Shown in pieces: positions 46,079-53,071 of a stretch of 64,000 nt of DNA; within the stretch, counting starts at the first letter, position 1, and the number at the start of each line of letters is the position of its first letter. The position numbers and the translations under genes are program-made. Source of the DNA: Anaerolinea sp. (GTDB lineage: Bacteria > Chloroflexota > Dehalococcoidia > Tepidiformales > Tepidiformaceae); assembly GCA_013822275.1 (NCBI GenBank), contig PNKC01000007.1, positions 1 through 64,000 of the forward strand, in the 5' to 3' direction. Below the pieces are notes generated by a model. The model saw only the letters and a program-made list of their open reading frames with translations. It ran no database searches and was not told where the DNA came from.

Positions 46079-47082
46079 TTCAAGTCCGGGTAGAGGATGC
46101 CGACGAGCTGCTCCAGCGCGTCCACAACGCGCGGGCCGGGCCGGTTGAACAGGTTGCTATCGATCACGTGGACGCGCCCATTCTTGACGGCAACAATGCC
46201 CGCCCAGCCCGGGCGGGCCATCACCGTAGCGGGGCTTTGACCGCCGCTGCCGCCGCCGTCGGCGAGGAGGATGACGGCCGGATTCGAACTGATGATTGTC
46301 TCGGCGGAGAGCTGCGGGAAAGCAGTGGTCGCTCCCTGGGCGACGTTCTTCGCCTTCGCGGTTGCCAGCAGCGACCCGATGAACGTTTCCGGCCCGGCCG
46401 TGTGAAGTTCGGGAGAGACCTCATAGAAGACAAGCGGGCCATCGGTCACACCCGCAAGGCGCTTCTGGACGGCATCAATCCGCTGCCGCAAAGCAGCGGC
46501 GACTCGCTCGCCCTCGGCGCCATGGCCGGTGACCTTCCCCAGCGCCCGGACCTGGCCGAGCACGGCCGCAAGATCGGCCGGCTCTTTGAGGAGCAGGACC
46601 GTCATGCCGAGCGCGCGGAACTGCGTGACCTGGCCCTCCTGGCGAGTCGCCATGATCACCAGGTCAGGCTGGAGAGCGAGCGCAGGCTCGGGGGCGGGCT
46701 TCGAATACTCCAGCCTGGTCTTCGTGCTGGTCTCCGGCGGGTAGTCGGAGAACTTGTCCAGTCCAACGACCTGACTGCCGGCGCCGACGGCGAAGAGCAC
46801 CTCTGTCGCACCGGGTGAGTAGGAGATGATGCGTTTCGGCGGTTCGGTGAAGGTCACGGTGGTGCCGCCGGAATCGGTGACGGAAACGGGGAACGGCGCA
46901 GGCACGGAGGCAGCGGCCGAGGCCGAGCCGCCGGGAGTCGTGCCGGACGCTGCGGATGGCGATGCGGGCGGTGACGCCCCCCGGTCGTCGTCGTCGCCGC
47001 CACACGCAGCCGAGAGCAGGGCGACGGCGAGCAGCAGCGCGACGCCGAGGAGCGGGACGCGGAGGAACCGAGGATGTCTCAT
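46075..47082 (-). CDS. btuF: BtuF-like corrinoid-binding lipoprotein
   Basis: 335 aa, the first gene of the operon. The signal peptide ends in LLSAACGGDDDDRG (lipobox Cys), then a Ser/Ala/Pro linker tethers the binding domain. The type-III periplasmic-binding fold has PKRIISYSPGATEVLFAVGAGSQVVGLDKFSDYPPE, ALQPDLVIMATRQEGQVTQFRALG (quoted in part) and NGRVHVIDSNLFNRPGPRVVDALEQL. A lipid anchor fits a monoderm envelope. Its start is preceded by GAAGGAGAT, which lies inside a 12-bp hairpin, so B12-dependent translation control is likely. Confidence 0.93.
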   Translation of the reverse strand: MRHPRFLRVPLLGVALLLAVALLSAACGGDDDDRGASPPASPSAASGTTPGGSASAAASVPAPFPVSVTDSGGTTVTFTEPPKRIISYSPGATEVLFAVGAGSQVVGLDKFSDYPPETSTKTRLEYSKPAPEPALALQPDLVIMATRQEGQVTQFRALGMTVLLLKEPADLAAVLGQVRALGKVTGHGAEGERVAAALRQRIDAVQKRLAGVTDGPLVFYEVSPELHTAGPETFIGSLLATAKAKNVAQGATTAFPQLSAETIISSNPAVILLADGGGSGGQSPATVMARPGWAGIVAVKNGRVHVIDSNLFNRPGPRVVDALEQLVGILYPDLK

Positions 47083-47089
47083 TTTGGGG

Positions 47090-47130
47090 ATCTCCTTCGA
47101 AGGGTTGCTGAATCCGCGTTCGAAGGAGAT
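47090..47130 (-). promoter_or_regulatory. Hairpin sequestering the btuF Shine-Dalgarno
   Basis: ATCTCCTTCGAA at 47090-47101 and TTCGAAGGAGAT at 47119-47130 are perfect 12-bp inverted arms around a 17-nt loop. On the minus-strand transcript the 3' arm is the GAAGGAG ribosome site just before the btuF ATG (47082). When folded, the ribosome site is hidden. It lies downstream of the B12 aptamer and hairpin pair. Confidence 0.75.
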
Positions 47131-47170
47131 GCGAGACGGGGAGACGCCCGGGTATGCCCGGAACTACGAC

Positions 47171-47210
47171 TGAGGCCGGGCACACAAAACCCCGGCCTCA
47201 CAGCCGGGGT
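47171..47210 (-). terminator. Mutually exclusive terminator / antiterminator hairpins in the B12 leader
   Basis: In the transcript, ACCCCGGC pairs with GCCGGGGT (47189-47210) and is followed by a short U run (GGGGUUUU), forming an intrinsic terminator. The overlapping segment can instead pair as TGAGGCCGGG with CCCGGCCTCA (47171-47200, perfect 10-bp arms, 10-nt loop). The two folds share the GGCCGGG strand and cannot coexist, a classic riboswitch expression platform. Confidence 0.7.
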
Positions 47211-47285
47211 CGTGGCCGATCGCGGCAGCAACCCACCGCGACGGCTACGTCGATCCTCTTCTGCGAAGGCTTCGAACGCGAATCA

Positions 47286-47377
47286 GGAGGATTGCGGTTC
47301 CTGGCTGGGCCCACCGAAATGAGCTTCACAGTTGCGCGACAGCCCCGGAATCACACCGGGTTCCCTGCCAATCCACC
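47286..47377 (-). ncRNA. Cobalamin riboswitch aptamer
   Basis: The minus strand contains the B12 core GCAGGGAACCCGGTGTGATT, followed by CCGGGGCTGTCGCGCAACTGTGA and, further on, an AGCCAGGAACC B12-box-like element. The outer strands GGTGGATTGG and CAATCCTCC can pair as P1. The aptamer is compact compared with the largest AdoCbl types. It sits about 200 nt upstream of btuF, with a terminator and an SD hairpin between. B12 binding would be expected to turn the whole 12-gene operon off. Confidence 0.88.
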
Positions 47378-47458
47378 TGGAGTATTCAGCTTTAAGGTAC
47401 GCACGTCTCGCGACGCACCCGGAAGTCTGCGCCTTTCTGCGGCCATCCGCAAGCGCAT

Positions 47459-47932
47459 GTGCGGGTTCTCCTTGCCTCGCACGACAACCCGCCCTGGGGC
47501 ATCTCCGAAGGCACCGCGCTCACGCTTGAGCACGCCTTCAGCGGCGGCCCCGGGCAACTGTCCCCCATCGAGGCGTATCTCGCAGCCGTGTTCAATCACG
47601 GCGGCGTCTACGTCGATCTCTTCGGCTGGAATACCGGGAGCGGCGACGAGTTTGCGAAGTCGACGGCGGGCACTTCCGCCATTGCGGCGTACCAGAAGTT
47701 CCTCTCCGGCGGGGCGCTTCCCGTGCGCCGGGGGGCGCACGGGAAGCGTCGGGCAACGCGCAGCCGGGCGGGGGTCTCCAGGACAAACTGCGGAAGATCC
47801 AGAGCGAGGCGCCGGCCTGGGCCGAGGCCCATCCCGGCAGCCAGCTGGAGCTCCAATCTCTGCTTGAAGAGCTCGACGAATACATCCAGGGCAATGACGC
47901 GACGAATGCAGGGAAGACGGCCGACTAGATAC
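47459..47932 (+). pseudogene. Broken gene of unknown family, split by a hairpin
   Basis: The first part (from about 47459) reads HDNPPWGISEGTALTLEHAF and YLAAVFNHGGVYVDLFGW, up to KFLSGG near 47710. After a 15-bp palindrome the sensible frame changes and reads LQDKLRKIQSEAPAWAEAHP and LEELDEYIQGNDATNAGKTAD to a TAG near 47932. Both halves look like normal coding sequence, but no single frame joins them. I do not recognise the family. The gene was probably disrupted at the hairpin. Confidence 0.5.
47715..47748. repeat. 15-bp perfect inverted repeat with 4-nt loop
   Basis: CGCTTCCCGTGCGCC (47715-47729), GGGG, then GGCGCACGGGAAGCG (47734-47748). The palindrome sits exactly where the reading frame of the surrounding broken gene changes. 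No T run follows on either strand, so a simple terminator is unlikely. It may be a REP-like or inserted palindromic element. Confidence 0.7.
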
Positions 47933-48022
47933 TGGATCTGATAGAGGCATAGCTCCGGGCCGTGGTGGGCGACCGGATAGCTCCGGGCGCGGGACCTCTC
48001 CGCCGCCTGAACCGCCCGGGCG

Positions 48023-48030
48023 TGTACGAT
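48023..48030 (+). promoter_or_regulatory. Conserved extended -10-like box before the broken AbiEi gene
   Basis: TGTACGAT lies 38 bp before the ATG at 48061. The same box, TGTACGATGATGTTG, precedes the truncated homologue at 35704 by nearly the same distance. Conservation between two diverged copies supports a functional promoter element (TG-n-TACGAT). No confident -35 was identified. Confidence 0.45.
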
Positions 48031-48060
48031 GATGTTGTCTAAATCACCGATGGAGTGACG

Positions 48061-48906
48061 ATGACAACACGGAGCTACAACAACGAACGTCCCGACCGCC
48101 CGTACGGCGAACTGGCTGGCCTCCGTCTTCTGGGCGCGTTGGAATCGGCTGGCATCGACCCGTTTACGGTCGCCCAGGCGACCGCTGAGGGTTCAACGAT
48201 TGGGCTCACCCACCGGCATGTCCTGGGTCTCCTCAACCACCTGACGGCGGCCGGCTCTCGTCACGAGGCTGAAGAAGGGCGTCTACGCCGTCAACGACCC
48301 CATCACCCGGCTACCCCGGGCGCATCCGGTCGCCATCGGCACCGCCCTGGTCACGCCGTCCGCCATCAGCCACTGGTCCGCATTCCAGCACTGGGGATTG
48401 ACGGAGCAGATCCCGGCAACCATTACTCTCTCTTCGGCGGGCCTGGGTGGTGGCCGGGACGCGCTACGAGGCAGTCGTCATCACAGGCCGTCGATTCTTC
48501 GGCGTCGCCAACGTCTGGCTGAGCGAGCGCGGTCAGGTTCCCATTTTCGATCGCGAGCGGGCGCTCCTGGATGCGTTCCAAGCACTTCCATATCTTCGGC
48601 TCTCTCTCCGTCGCGCTTGAGATCCTGGAGACGCACCTCCCGGACTTCGACCTGCATCGGCTGGTCCGCTATGCCGAACAGATGCAGGTGACCGCGGTCG
48701 TGAAGCGGGTGGGGTGGGCGTTGGAGCGGTTCGACGCTCCGGAGGATGTCCTAGAGCCACTCCGCGCTTATCCGGCCAAGGGCGATGCACCGCTCGATCC
48801 GGGACGACCATTACGTGGCCGCCACAACCCCACCTGGCGGGTGATTGAGAATCTCCATGGTGACGCAGATGCGCCGCAGCCTTGTCCTCGGTGGTGTAAA
48901 CTCTAG
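48061..48906 (+). pseudogene. AbiEi-family antitoxin gene, frameshifted
   Basis: Pieces of one protein appear in successive frames: RPYGELAGLRLLGALESAG from 48061, TRLKKGVYAVNDPITRLPRA and SAISHWSAFQHWGLTEQIP from about 48255, AGTRYEAVVITGRRFFGVAN from about 48448, and PAKGDAPLDPGRPLRGRHNP with WRVIENL at the end. Order and content match the AbiEi antitoxin/transcription-regulator family. At least three frameshifts are needed, so it is dead or wrongly sequenced. It lies directly upstream of an intact, different AbiEi/AbiEii pair. Confidence 0.75.
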
Positions 48907-48929
48907 GTAGTTATCGAGAACTACCGAGG
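48886..48929 (+). promoter_or_regulatory. Nested palindromes upstream of the AbiE operon
   Basis: CCTCGGT (48886-48892) and ACCGAGG (48923-48929) enclose the tighter repeat GGTAGTT (48906-48912) / AACTACC (48919-48925), ending 10 bp before the AbiEi ATG. AbiEi proteins are known to bind inverted repeats at their own promoter and repress it. These are the natural candidates for that operator. Confidence 0.5.
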
Positions 48930-48938
48930 TATTGGCCA

Positions 48939-49541
48939 ATGCCCCCGCGCTCCACCGAAGAAGCAGTCCTCCGCCTCGCGGGTGAGCGAGGAGTCATCGG
49001 CCCCCAGGACCTCGTCGCGCGAGACCTCAACCCGAACCAGCTCTCGCGCCTGGCTAGGCGTGGACTCCTCACGCGCGTCGCACGCGGCCTTTACGCGTCG
49101 CCGGATGCACAGGCATCCGAGCACCACACGCTTGCCGAGGCAGCTCGACTCTACCCGAAGGCGGTGGTCTGTCTGCTCTCAGCCCTTGAATTCCACGGAC
49201 TGACGACCCAGGCCCCGTTCCAGGTATGGCTGGCGATCGACGTGAAGGCGTGGAAGCCCACACGCGGTGGCCCTCCGGTCCGCTGGGTGCGTTCCTCCGG
49301 TGCAGCCCTGACCGCAGGGATTGAAGTCCACGAACTTGAAGGCGTTCCCGTACGGGTCTACTCACCCGCCAAGACCGTCGTCGACTGCTTCAAGTTCCGC
49401 AGCAAGGTTGGCCTGGATGTCGCGATCGAGGCGCTCCGCGACTACCGCGCCCGGAAGGGCAGCGTCGACGACCTGTGGCACTATGCCCGCATCTGCCGGG
49501 TCAGGAACGTGATGCAGGCTTACCTTGAGGCCATCGGTTGA
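48939..49541 (+). CDS. AbiEi-family type IV antitoxin / autoregulator
   Basis: 200 aa. The N-terminal winged helix (TEEAVLRLAGERGVIGPQDLV, LSRLARRGLLTRVARGLYA) is the AbiEi_4-type DNA-binding domain. The C-terminal antitoxin domain has AVVCLLSALEFHGLTTQAP, VPVRVYSPAKTVVDCFKFRSK and LRDYRARKGSVDDLWHYARI. The stop overlaps the toxin ATG (TGATG). AbiE is a type IV toxin-antitoxin system giving abortive phage resistance and mobile-element stability. The antitoxin neutralises the nucleotidyltransferase without binding it directly and represses the operon. A decayed copy of this gene lies at 35.4 kb. Confidence 0.88.
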   Translation: MPPRSTEEAVLRLAGERGVIGPQDLVARDLNPNQLSRLARRGLLTRVARGLYASPDAQASEHHTLAEAARLYPKAVVCLLSALEFHGLTTQAPFQVWLAIDVKAWKPTRGGPPVRWVRSSGAALTAGIEVHELEGVPVRVYSPAKTVVDCFKFRSKVGLDVAIEALRDYRARKGSVDDLWHYARICRVRNVMQAYLEAIG

Positions 49542-50452
49542 TGCCGGGCGCCACACCCAACATCGGGGCGTCGGTGCGGCAGCGGCTGCTCAATCGGGCT
49601 CGCGAGCGCGGGATCGACTACAACCTCCTCCTGCTTCGCTTCCTCAACGAGCGCGTCCTGTACCGGCTCTCCCGGTCGCCCTACCGCGACTCGTTCGTTC
49701 TCAAAGGTGCGATGACCTTCGACTTCTGGGTTGACGCAGGGCACCGGCCAACCAGGGACATCGATCTCCTCGGCTTCGGCCAGAACGACCCGGACGCTCT
49801 CGCCGCGATGTTCCGGGAAATCCTCGCGACGGAGGTCGAACCCGACGGCCTTGAGTTCGACCCGGAGTCGGTCGAAGGGGAGCGCATTGCCGAAGCCGAC
49901 CGGTACCCGGGCGTGCGCGTGCGAGCTGACGCACGACTCGCGGGCGCGCGCCTGAGGCTCCACATCGACGTCGGGTTCGGTGACGCCGTCACCCCTGAGC
50001 CTTCCGTTGTCTCCTTCCCGACGTTGCTCGACTTCCCCGCTCCCGAAGTGCGCATCTACCCACCGGAAACAGTCGTTGCTGAGAAGTTCGAGGCGATGGT
50101 CGACCTGGGCATCGCAAACACCCGAATGAAGGACTTCTACGACATCTGGCTTCTCGCTGACGCCATCGCCTTCGAACGTCCGGTGCTCGCGAATGCGGTG
50201 AGGTCAACGTTCCTGCGACGCGGCACTCCGCTCCCGACAGGCGTGCCGCCGCTTGCGCTCACCCAAGAGTTCGCTGCGAACCCTGAGAAGGCCCGGCAGT
50301 GGCAAGCATTCCTCAGCCGCACCGGACTGGACGAGGTGCCTGCGCTCGATTCCCTCGTTGATGTCCTCCAGCGATTCCTGCTTCCGGTTCTCCGGGATGA
50401 TGAAGGCGATCGGCATCAGTGGGATCCCGAAGCATGGACATGGCGAGCATAG
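49541..50452 (+). CDS. AbiEii-family nucleotidyltransferase toxin
   Basis: 303 aa from the ATG at 49541, which overlaps the antitoxin stop. The track start at 49538 is a TTG. The nucleotidyltransferase signature is FVLKGAMTFDFWVDAGHRPTRDIDLLG (quoted in part: VLKGAMTFDF, RPTRDIDLLG), with the catalytic Asp pair. The later blocks RIYPPETVVAEKFEAMVDLG and NTRMKDFYDIWLLAD are typical of AbiEii/AbiGii toxins. The family adds nucleotides to targets such as tRNA and halts growth. It looks intact and of normal length. Confidence 0.9.
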   Translation: MPGATPNIGASVRQRLLNRARERGIDYNLLLLRFLNERVLYRLSRSPYRDSFVLKGAMTFDFWVDAGHRPTRDIDLLGFGQNDPDALAAMFREILATEVEPDGLEFDPESVEGERIAEADRYPGVRVRADARLAGARLRLHIDVGFGDAVTPEPSVVSFPTLLDFPAPEVRIYPPETVVAEKFEAMVDLGIANTRMKDFYDIWLLADAIAFERPVLANAVRSTFLRRGTPLPTGVPPLALTQEFAANPEKARQWQAFLSRTGLDEVPALDSLVDVLQRFLLPVLRDDEGDRHQWDPEAWTWRA

Positions 50453-51264
50453 GAACTTCGTCGCTGCGGCTACTACAGCCGGACGCGAGAACACGGGATC
50501 CGAGATCGGTATCCGTACCAGTCTGGTCGTCAGTTGTCGCCAAGAGCAGGAGAGAACCTGAGTACGCTGCGCCCTCCTCCACAGTAGTCCAAGGCACTTA
50601 CTCAAGAAAACAGATCAGTTGCGCTCCTATTTTGGTCCAATGACCTGGGCTTTCCGTCGGCGTGACCCCCTGTGGGCGCCGCGAAACCACGGCTCGCCGT
50701 GGCCGCTGGGACGCATTGACGCGTTGTGCGAGTCGCCTGATTCGGCCTCGGTTCGTCGGCAAGTCGGCTGTCTTGCCGTTTTGAGCGCGCATCTTGGAGT
50801 GTGGTGGGACCCGGCCTCGCTAGCCTTGTGGCAGTAAATCGCGATTTGCCGGTATTGCCAGCCCGAACCACCGGCACGGACTGTTCTTCCGGGACCACAG
50901 CACGGATCAATCCCCTCAGGGAAACGAGCTCGCTCTCCAGGCTGAAGTCGAACAGGGCACGGACCGCAACCCAATCAGAAGGAGACGCCATCCGAGAATC
51001 CTGAACCGAACCCAACACACGCACACCCCAATGAAAGAGACCGCCAGACAGAAAGAGCCCAACCCGCCCAACCCACCACTCGAACTCAGGCCGCAGCCCG
51101 CCGCACTACGCGACGGACACGGCCCTGCAGTCCCCTGCCCGGTCATTGGACGACCACGCTGAGGGCCTGCGCCAACGAGAGCCCCACCCGGTTCGACTCC
51201 CCTCAGGAGGGTCGATGTCCGTGCGGGGCTTTCCGCACGTCCGCATGTCTCCAAGGAGGAATGC
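50453..51264. other. 812-bp spacer without a convincing gene
   Basis: Short ORFs occur on both strands. The minus ORF 50602-51024 has a plausible first half (MASPSDWVAVRALFDFSLE) but then turns low-complexity and has no ribosome site. A 43-codon plus ORF at 51031 (MKETARQKEPNPPNPPLEL) also lacks one. The segment separates the AbiE locus from the plasmid-like block and is where an insertion boundary would be expected. No tRNA or att-like direct repeat was recognised. Confidence 0.5.
51220..51239 (+). terminator. Hairpin before the plasmid-like block
   Basis: CGTGCGG-GGCTTT-CCGCACG, with 7-bp arms, lies 13 bp before the AAGGAGG of the small ORF at 51265. No U run follows. It may be an attenuator or transcript-end structure like the other hairpins at 53.0, 56.3 and 57.7 kb. 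Confidence 0.35.
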
Positions 51265-51387
51265 ATGTCATCGAGACCCTATTGGAGGGGAGACAGGCAG
51301 TGGCCCGCGCGCCTTGTCCGTCTCGCCGCAGCCGCAAGCGTGGCCTGCTCCGCCGTCATCGTGATGGCGAAGAGCTGGCCGCTCTAA
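51265..51387 (+). CDS. Small basic/hydrophobic peptide, 40 aa
   Basis: Too short for the ORF track. The ATG at 51265 is 5 nt after AAGGAGG, one of the best ribosome sites in the region. The product starts MSSRPYWRGDRQWPARLV (basic, aromatic) and ends with a short hydrophobic stretch LAAAASVACSAVIVMAKSW, which could be a membrane helix. It is followed after 21 bp by another gene with a strong SD. Function unknown. It could be a leader peptide or a small membrane protein. Confidence 0.5.
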   Translation: MSSRPYWRGDRQWPARLVRLAAAASVACSAVIVMAKSWPL

Positions 51388-51408
51388 CAGGTCCAGAGGA
51401 GGAAATAG

Positions 51409-52020
51409 ATGGCCACACGACGCAGGTCCAGGAAGCAGCATCGGCTGCGACGCTGGGCCACCAACTCCCGAGCCTTCGTGGCCCGGACACTCGCTGCCAC
51501 CAGGCAGAAGGCGCGGAGGTGTTACCGCCACATCCGCGGCACGCGTCCGGCGGTGCTCATCGACGCCCCTCTACGGGAAGCGTGGCAGCTTCGCCGGCTG
51601 GTGCGGCGTACCGCCCGCACCTACGCGAAAGCCCTCGGCGCGGAGCTGCCGGAAGGGCTTGCCATCATCGCCCAGCGCTTCGTCTTCGACGGCCGCCAGG
51701 TCAACGGCCTGCTCCAGGCATTCGAAGGCGACGGCAAACGGCGCTACGTCATCCAGCTCGCGCTCTCGATCAAAGGGCGCGAGGTCAGCAACGACGAACT
51801 CGTGGCGGCCCTCCGCTACCAGCTCGCCGCCGCCCTTGTCGATGCCATCGGCAAGCCAGTCCTGAACGTCGCCCTCGACCTCGAGGGAATGGCGCCCGCC
51901 CGCACCGGCGGTTCGATCGTCGAGCTCCGGCCCCAGGTACCGGTGGCCAGCAACGGCCACGACAACGACCCCTTCGCCCTTTCGAGGGTGACCGACTTCG
52001 CGGGAGGTGAAGCATCGTGA
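51409..52020 (+). CDS. Hypothetical protein with a very basic N-terminus
   Basis: 203 aa, start ATG after AGAGGAGGAAATAG. The first ~45 residues are Arg/Lys-rich (TRRRSRKQHRLRRWATNSRA). The rest is a mixed alpha/beta domain with ALGAELPEGLAIIAQRFVFDG and VSNDELVAALRYQLAAALVDAIG. The basic tail suggests nucleic-acid binding. No family is recognised. Its stop overlaps the next gene (GTGA), so the two are coupled. Confidence 0.7.
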   Translation: MATRRRSRKQHRLRRWATNSRAFVARTLAATRQKARRCYRHIRGTRPAVLIDAPLREAWQLRRLVRRTARTYAKALGAELPEGLAIIAQRFVFDGRQVNGLLQAFEGDGKRRYVIQLALSIKGREVSNDELVAALRYQLAAALVDAIGKPVLNVALDLEGMAPARTGGSIVELRPQVPVASNGHDNDPFALSRVTDFAGGEAS

Positions 52021-53006
52021 CCCAGAGCATCGTCCTCACCGAACTGGCTGACCTCGGACGCTACCGCGACGAGTTCGCCGCCGACCCTGACCCGGTCCAG
52101 CCCGCGGTTGCGCCGGTCGTCCCACCCGACGCGGACCCCGATGCGCTAATCCAGGCGATCAGCCGGGCCGCACGAGAACTGCAACGACTGAACGATTCGG
52201 ACGCCTCGGCCCGTCGCGAAGCCGAAGATATCCTCACGCACTACCGGCGACTGGAGGCAGACGCCAAGCGTCTGCGCGTCCTGGTTGCCGAAGCCACCAC
52301 CGTCTTCACCGGCGCCGGCACGCTTCGCGAACGCGCGTTCCTGCCCGAGAGCCAGTCCCAAGCGGAGCAGCTCGCGACCGGGGCCGCCGCGGTGGTCACC
52401 ATCGCAAGGAACCGGCTGGAGGCGGTTACCGCTCAGATGGCAGTGCTTGAGGAGCGCGACGACCTCTCGCGGCTGCTGGCCGAAGGGCGGGCCGTCGAAG
52501 AGACGCGTCAGCGCGAGGAGCGCGCCCTTGCCGCCATCGAGCGGGCGGAGGTGCTGGCGTCCGAGCACAAGTTAAACGAGGCCCTCAGGCTGCTGGGTTC
52601 GCACTTGAAAGAGAATCCCAACATGCCCGCCGTGGCCTCGTCTTACGACACGATCGCGAGACGGGCGCACGCTGTCAAGACCCTTGAGGTCGAGCGGGCG
52701 CTCGCGGAGGCAAGGCGGCTTCACCGCCGCGAGCCCACACGGGCGGCCGAGGTCCTCGGTGCGCTCGACCTGGCGCGGATGCCCGCGGTCCTCGTGCGCG
52801 ACGTGTACGGCTGCTGGCTCCACGCCTGCCGCAGGCTCGGCCTGGTCGATGCGGTCCACTACAGCCCCGGCGCCGGTCGCGGCGCGGTCCTCGTGCCGGA
52901 TAACAACAGCCGCCTCAAGGTCGTCGCCGCGATCGGCCTCCCGAGCTGGAGGCCGGGTCGCTGTTTCGCGGTGAAGGCGCTCAAGGGCGCCCGGCCGCTG
53001 GCGTAG
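52017..53006 (+). CDS. Hypothetical coiled-coil protein
   Basis: 329 aa from the GTG at 52017. Residues ~45-230 are strongly helical and charged (ISRAARELQRLNDSDASARR, RLEADAKRLRVLVAEATTVF, ERALAAIERAEVLASEHKLNE), with a TPR-like stretch in the second half. The last ~70 residues are a small globular region (GCWLHACRRLGLVDAVHYSPG). No catalytic motif is seen. It may be a structural partner of the small upstream protein. It is followed by a hairpin at 53026. Confidence 0.7.
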   Translation: MTQSIVLTELADLGRYRDEFAADPDPVQPAVAPVVPPDADPDALIQAISRAARELQRLNDSDASARREAEDILTHYRRLEADAKRLRVLVAEATTVFTGAGTLRERAFLPESQSQAEQLATGAAAVVTIARNRLEAVTAQMAVLEERDDLSRLLAEGRAVEETRQREERALAAIERAEVLASEHKLNEALRLLGSHLKENPNMPAVASSYDTIARRAHAVKTLEVERALAEARRLHRREPTRAAEVLGALDLARMPAVLVRDVYGCWLHACRRLGLVDAVHYSPGAGRGAVLVPDNNSRLKVVAAIGLPSWRPGRCFAVKALKGARPLA

Positions 53007-53025
53007 GCCGACACCGCTCAGGTGG

Positions 53026-53051
53026 AGGGCCGCTCATTCCGGGGCGGCCCT
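53026..53051 (+). terminator. Hairpin between the coiled-coil gene and the primase gene
   Basis: AGGGCCGC and GCGGCCCT (8-bp arms, 10-nt loop) followed by TTCGCC. It lies 20 bp after the upstream stop and 20 bp before the primase ATG. It could end the upstream transcript or attenuate entry into the replication genes. Confidence 0.45.
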
Positions 53052-53071
53052 TCGCCTGGCGGGTTACCGGC

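Noticed and set aside
50602-51024. 140-aa minus-strand ORF in the spacer after AbiE
   Set aside because: The first half looks partly protein-like, but there is no ribosome site and the second half is low-complexity. It is kept as spacer.
51181-51212. GGTTCGACTCC resembling a tRNA T-loop
   Set aside because: The flanking bases do not form a T-arm stem, and no acceptor, anticodon or D arm is found nearby.
51261-52010. 249-aa plus ORF starting at 51261
   Set aside because: Its ATG sits too close to the Shine-Dalgarno, and it reads the 203-aa gene out of frame. The ATG at 51265 gives a better short ORF.
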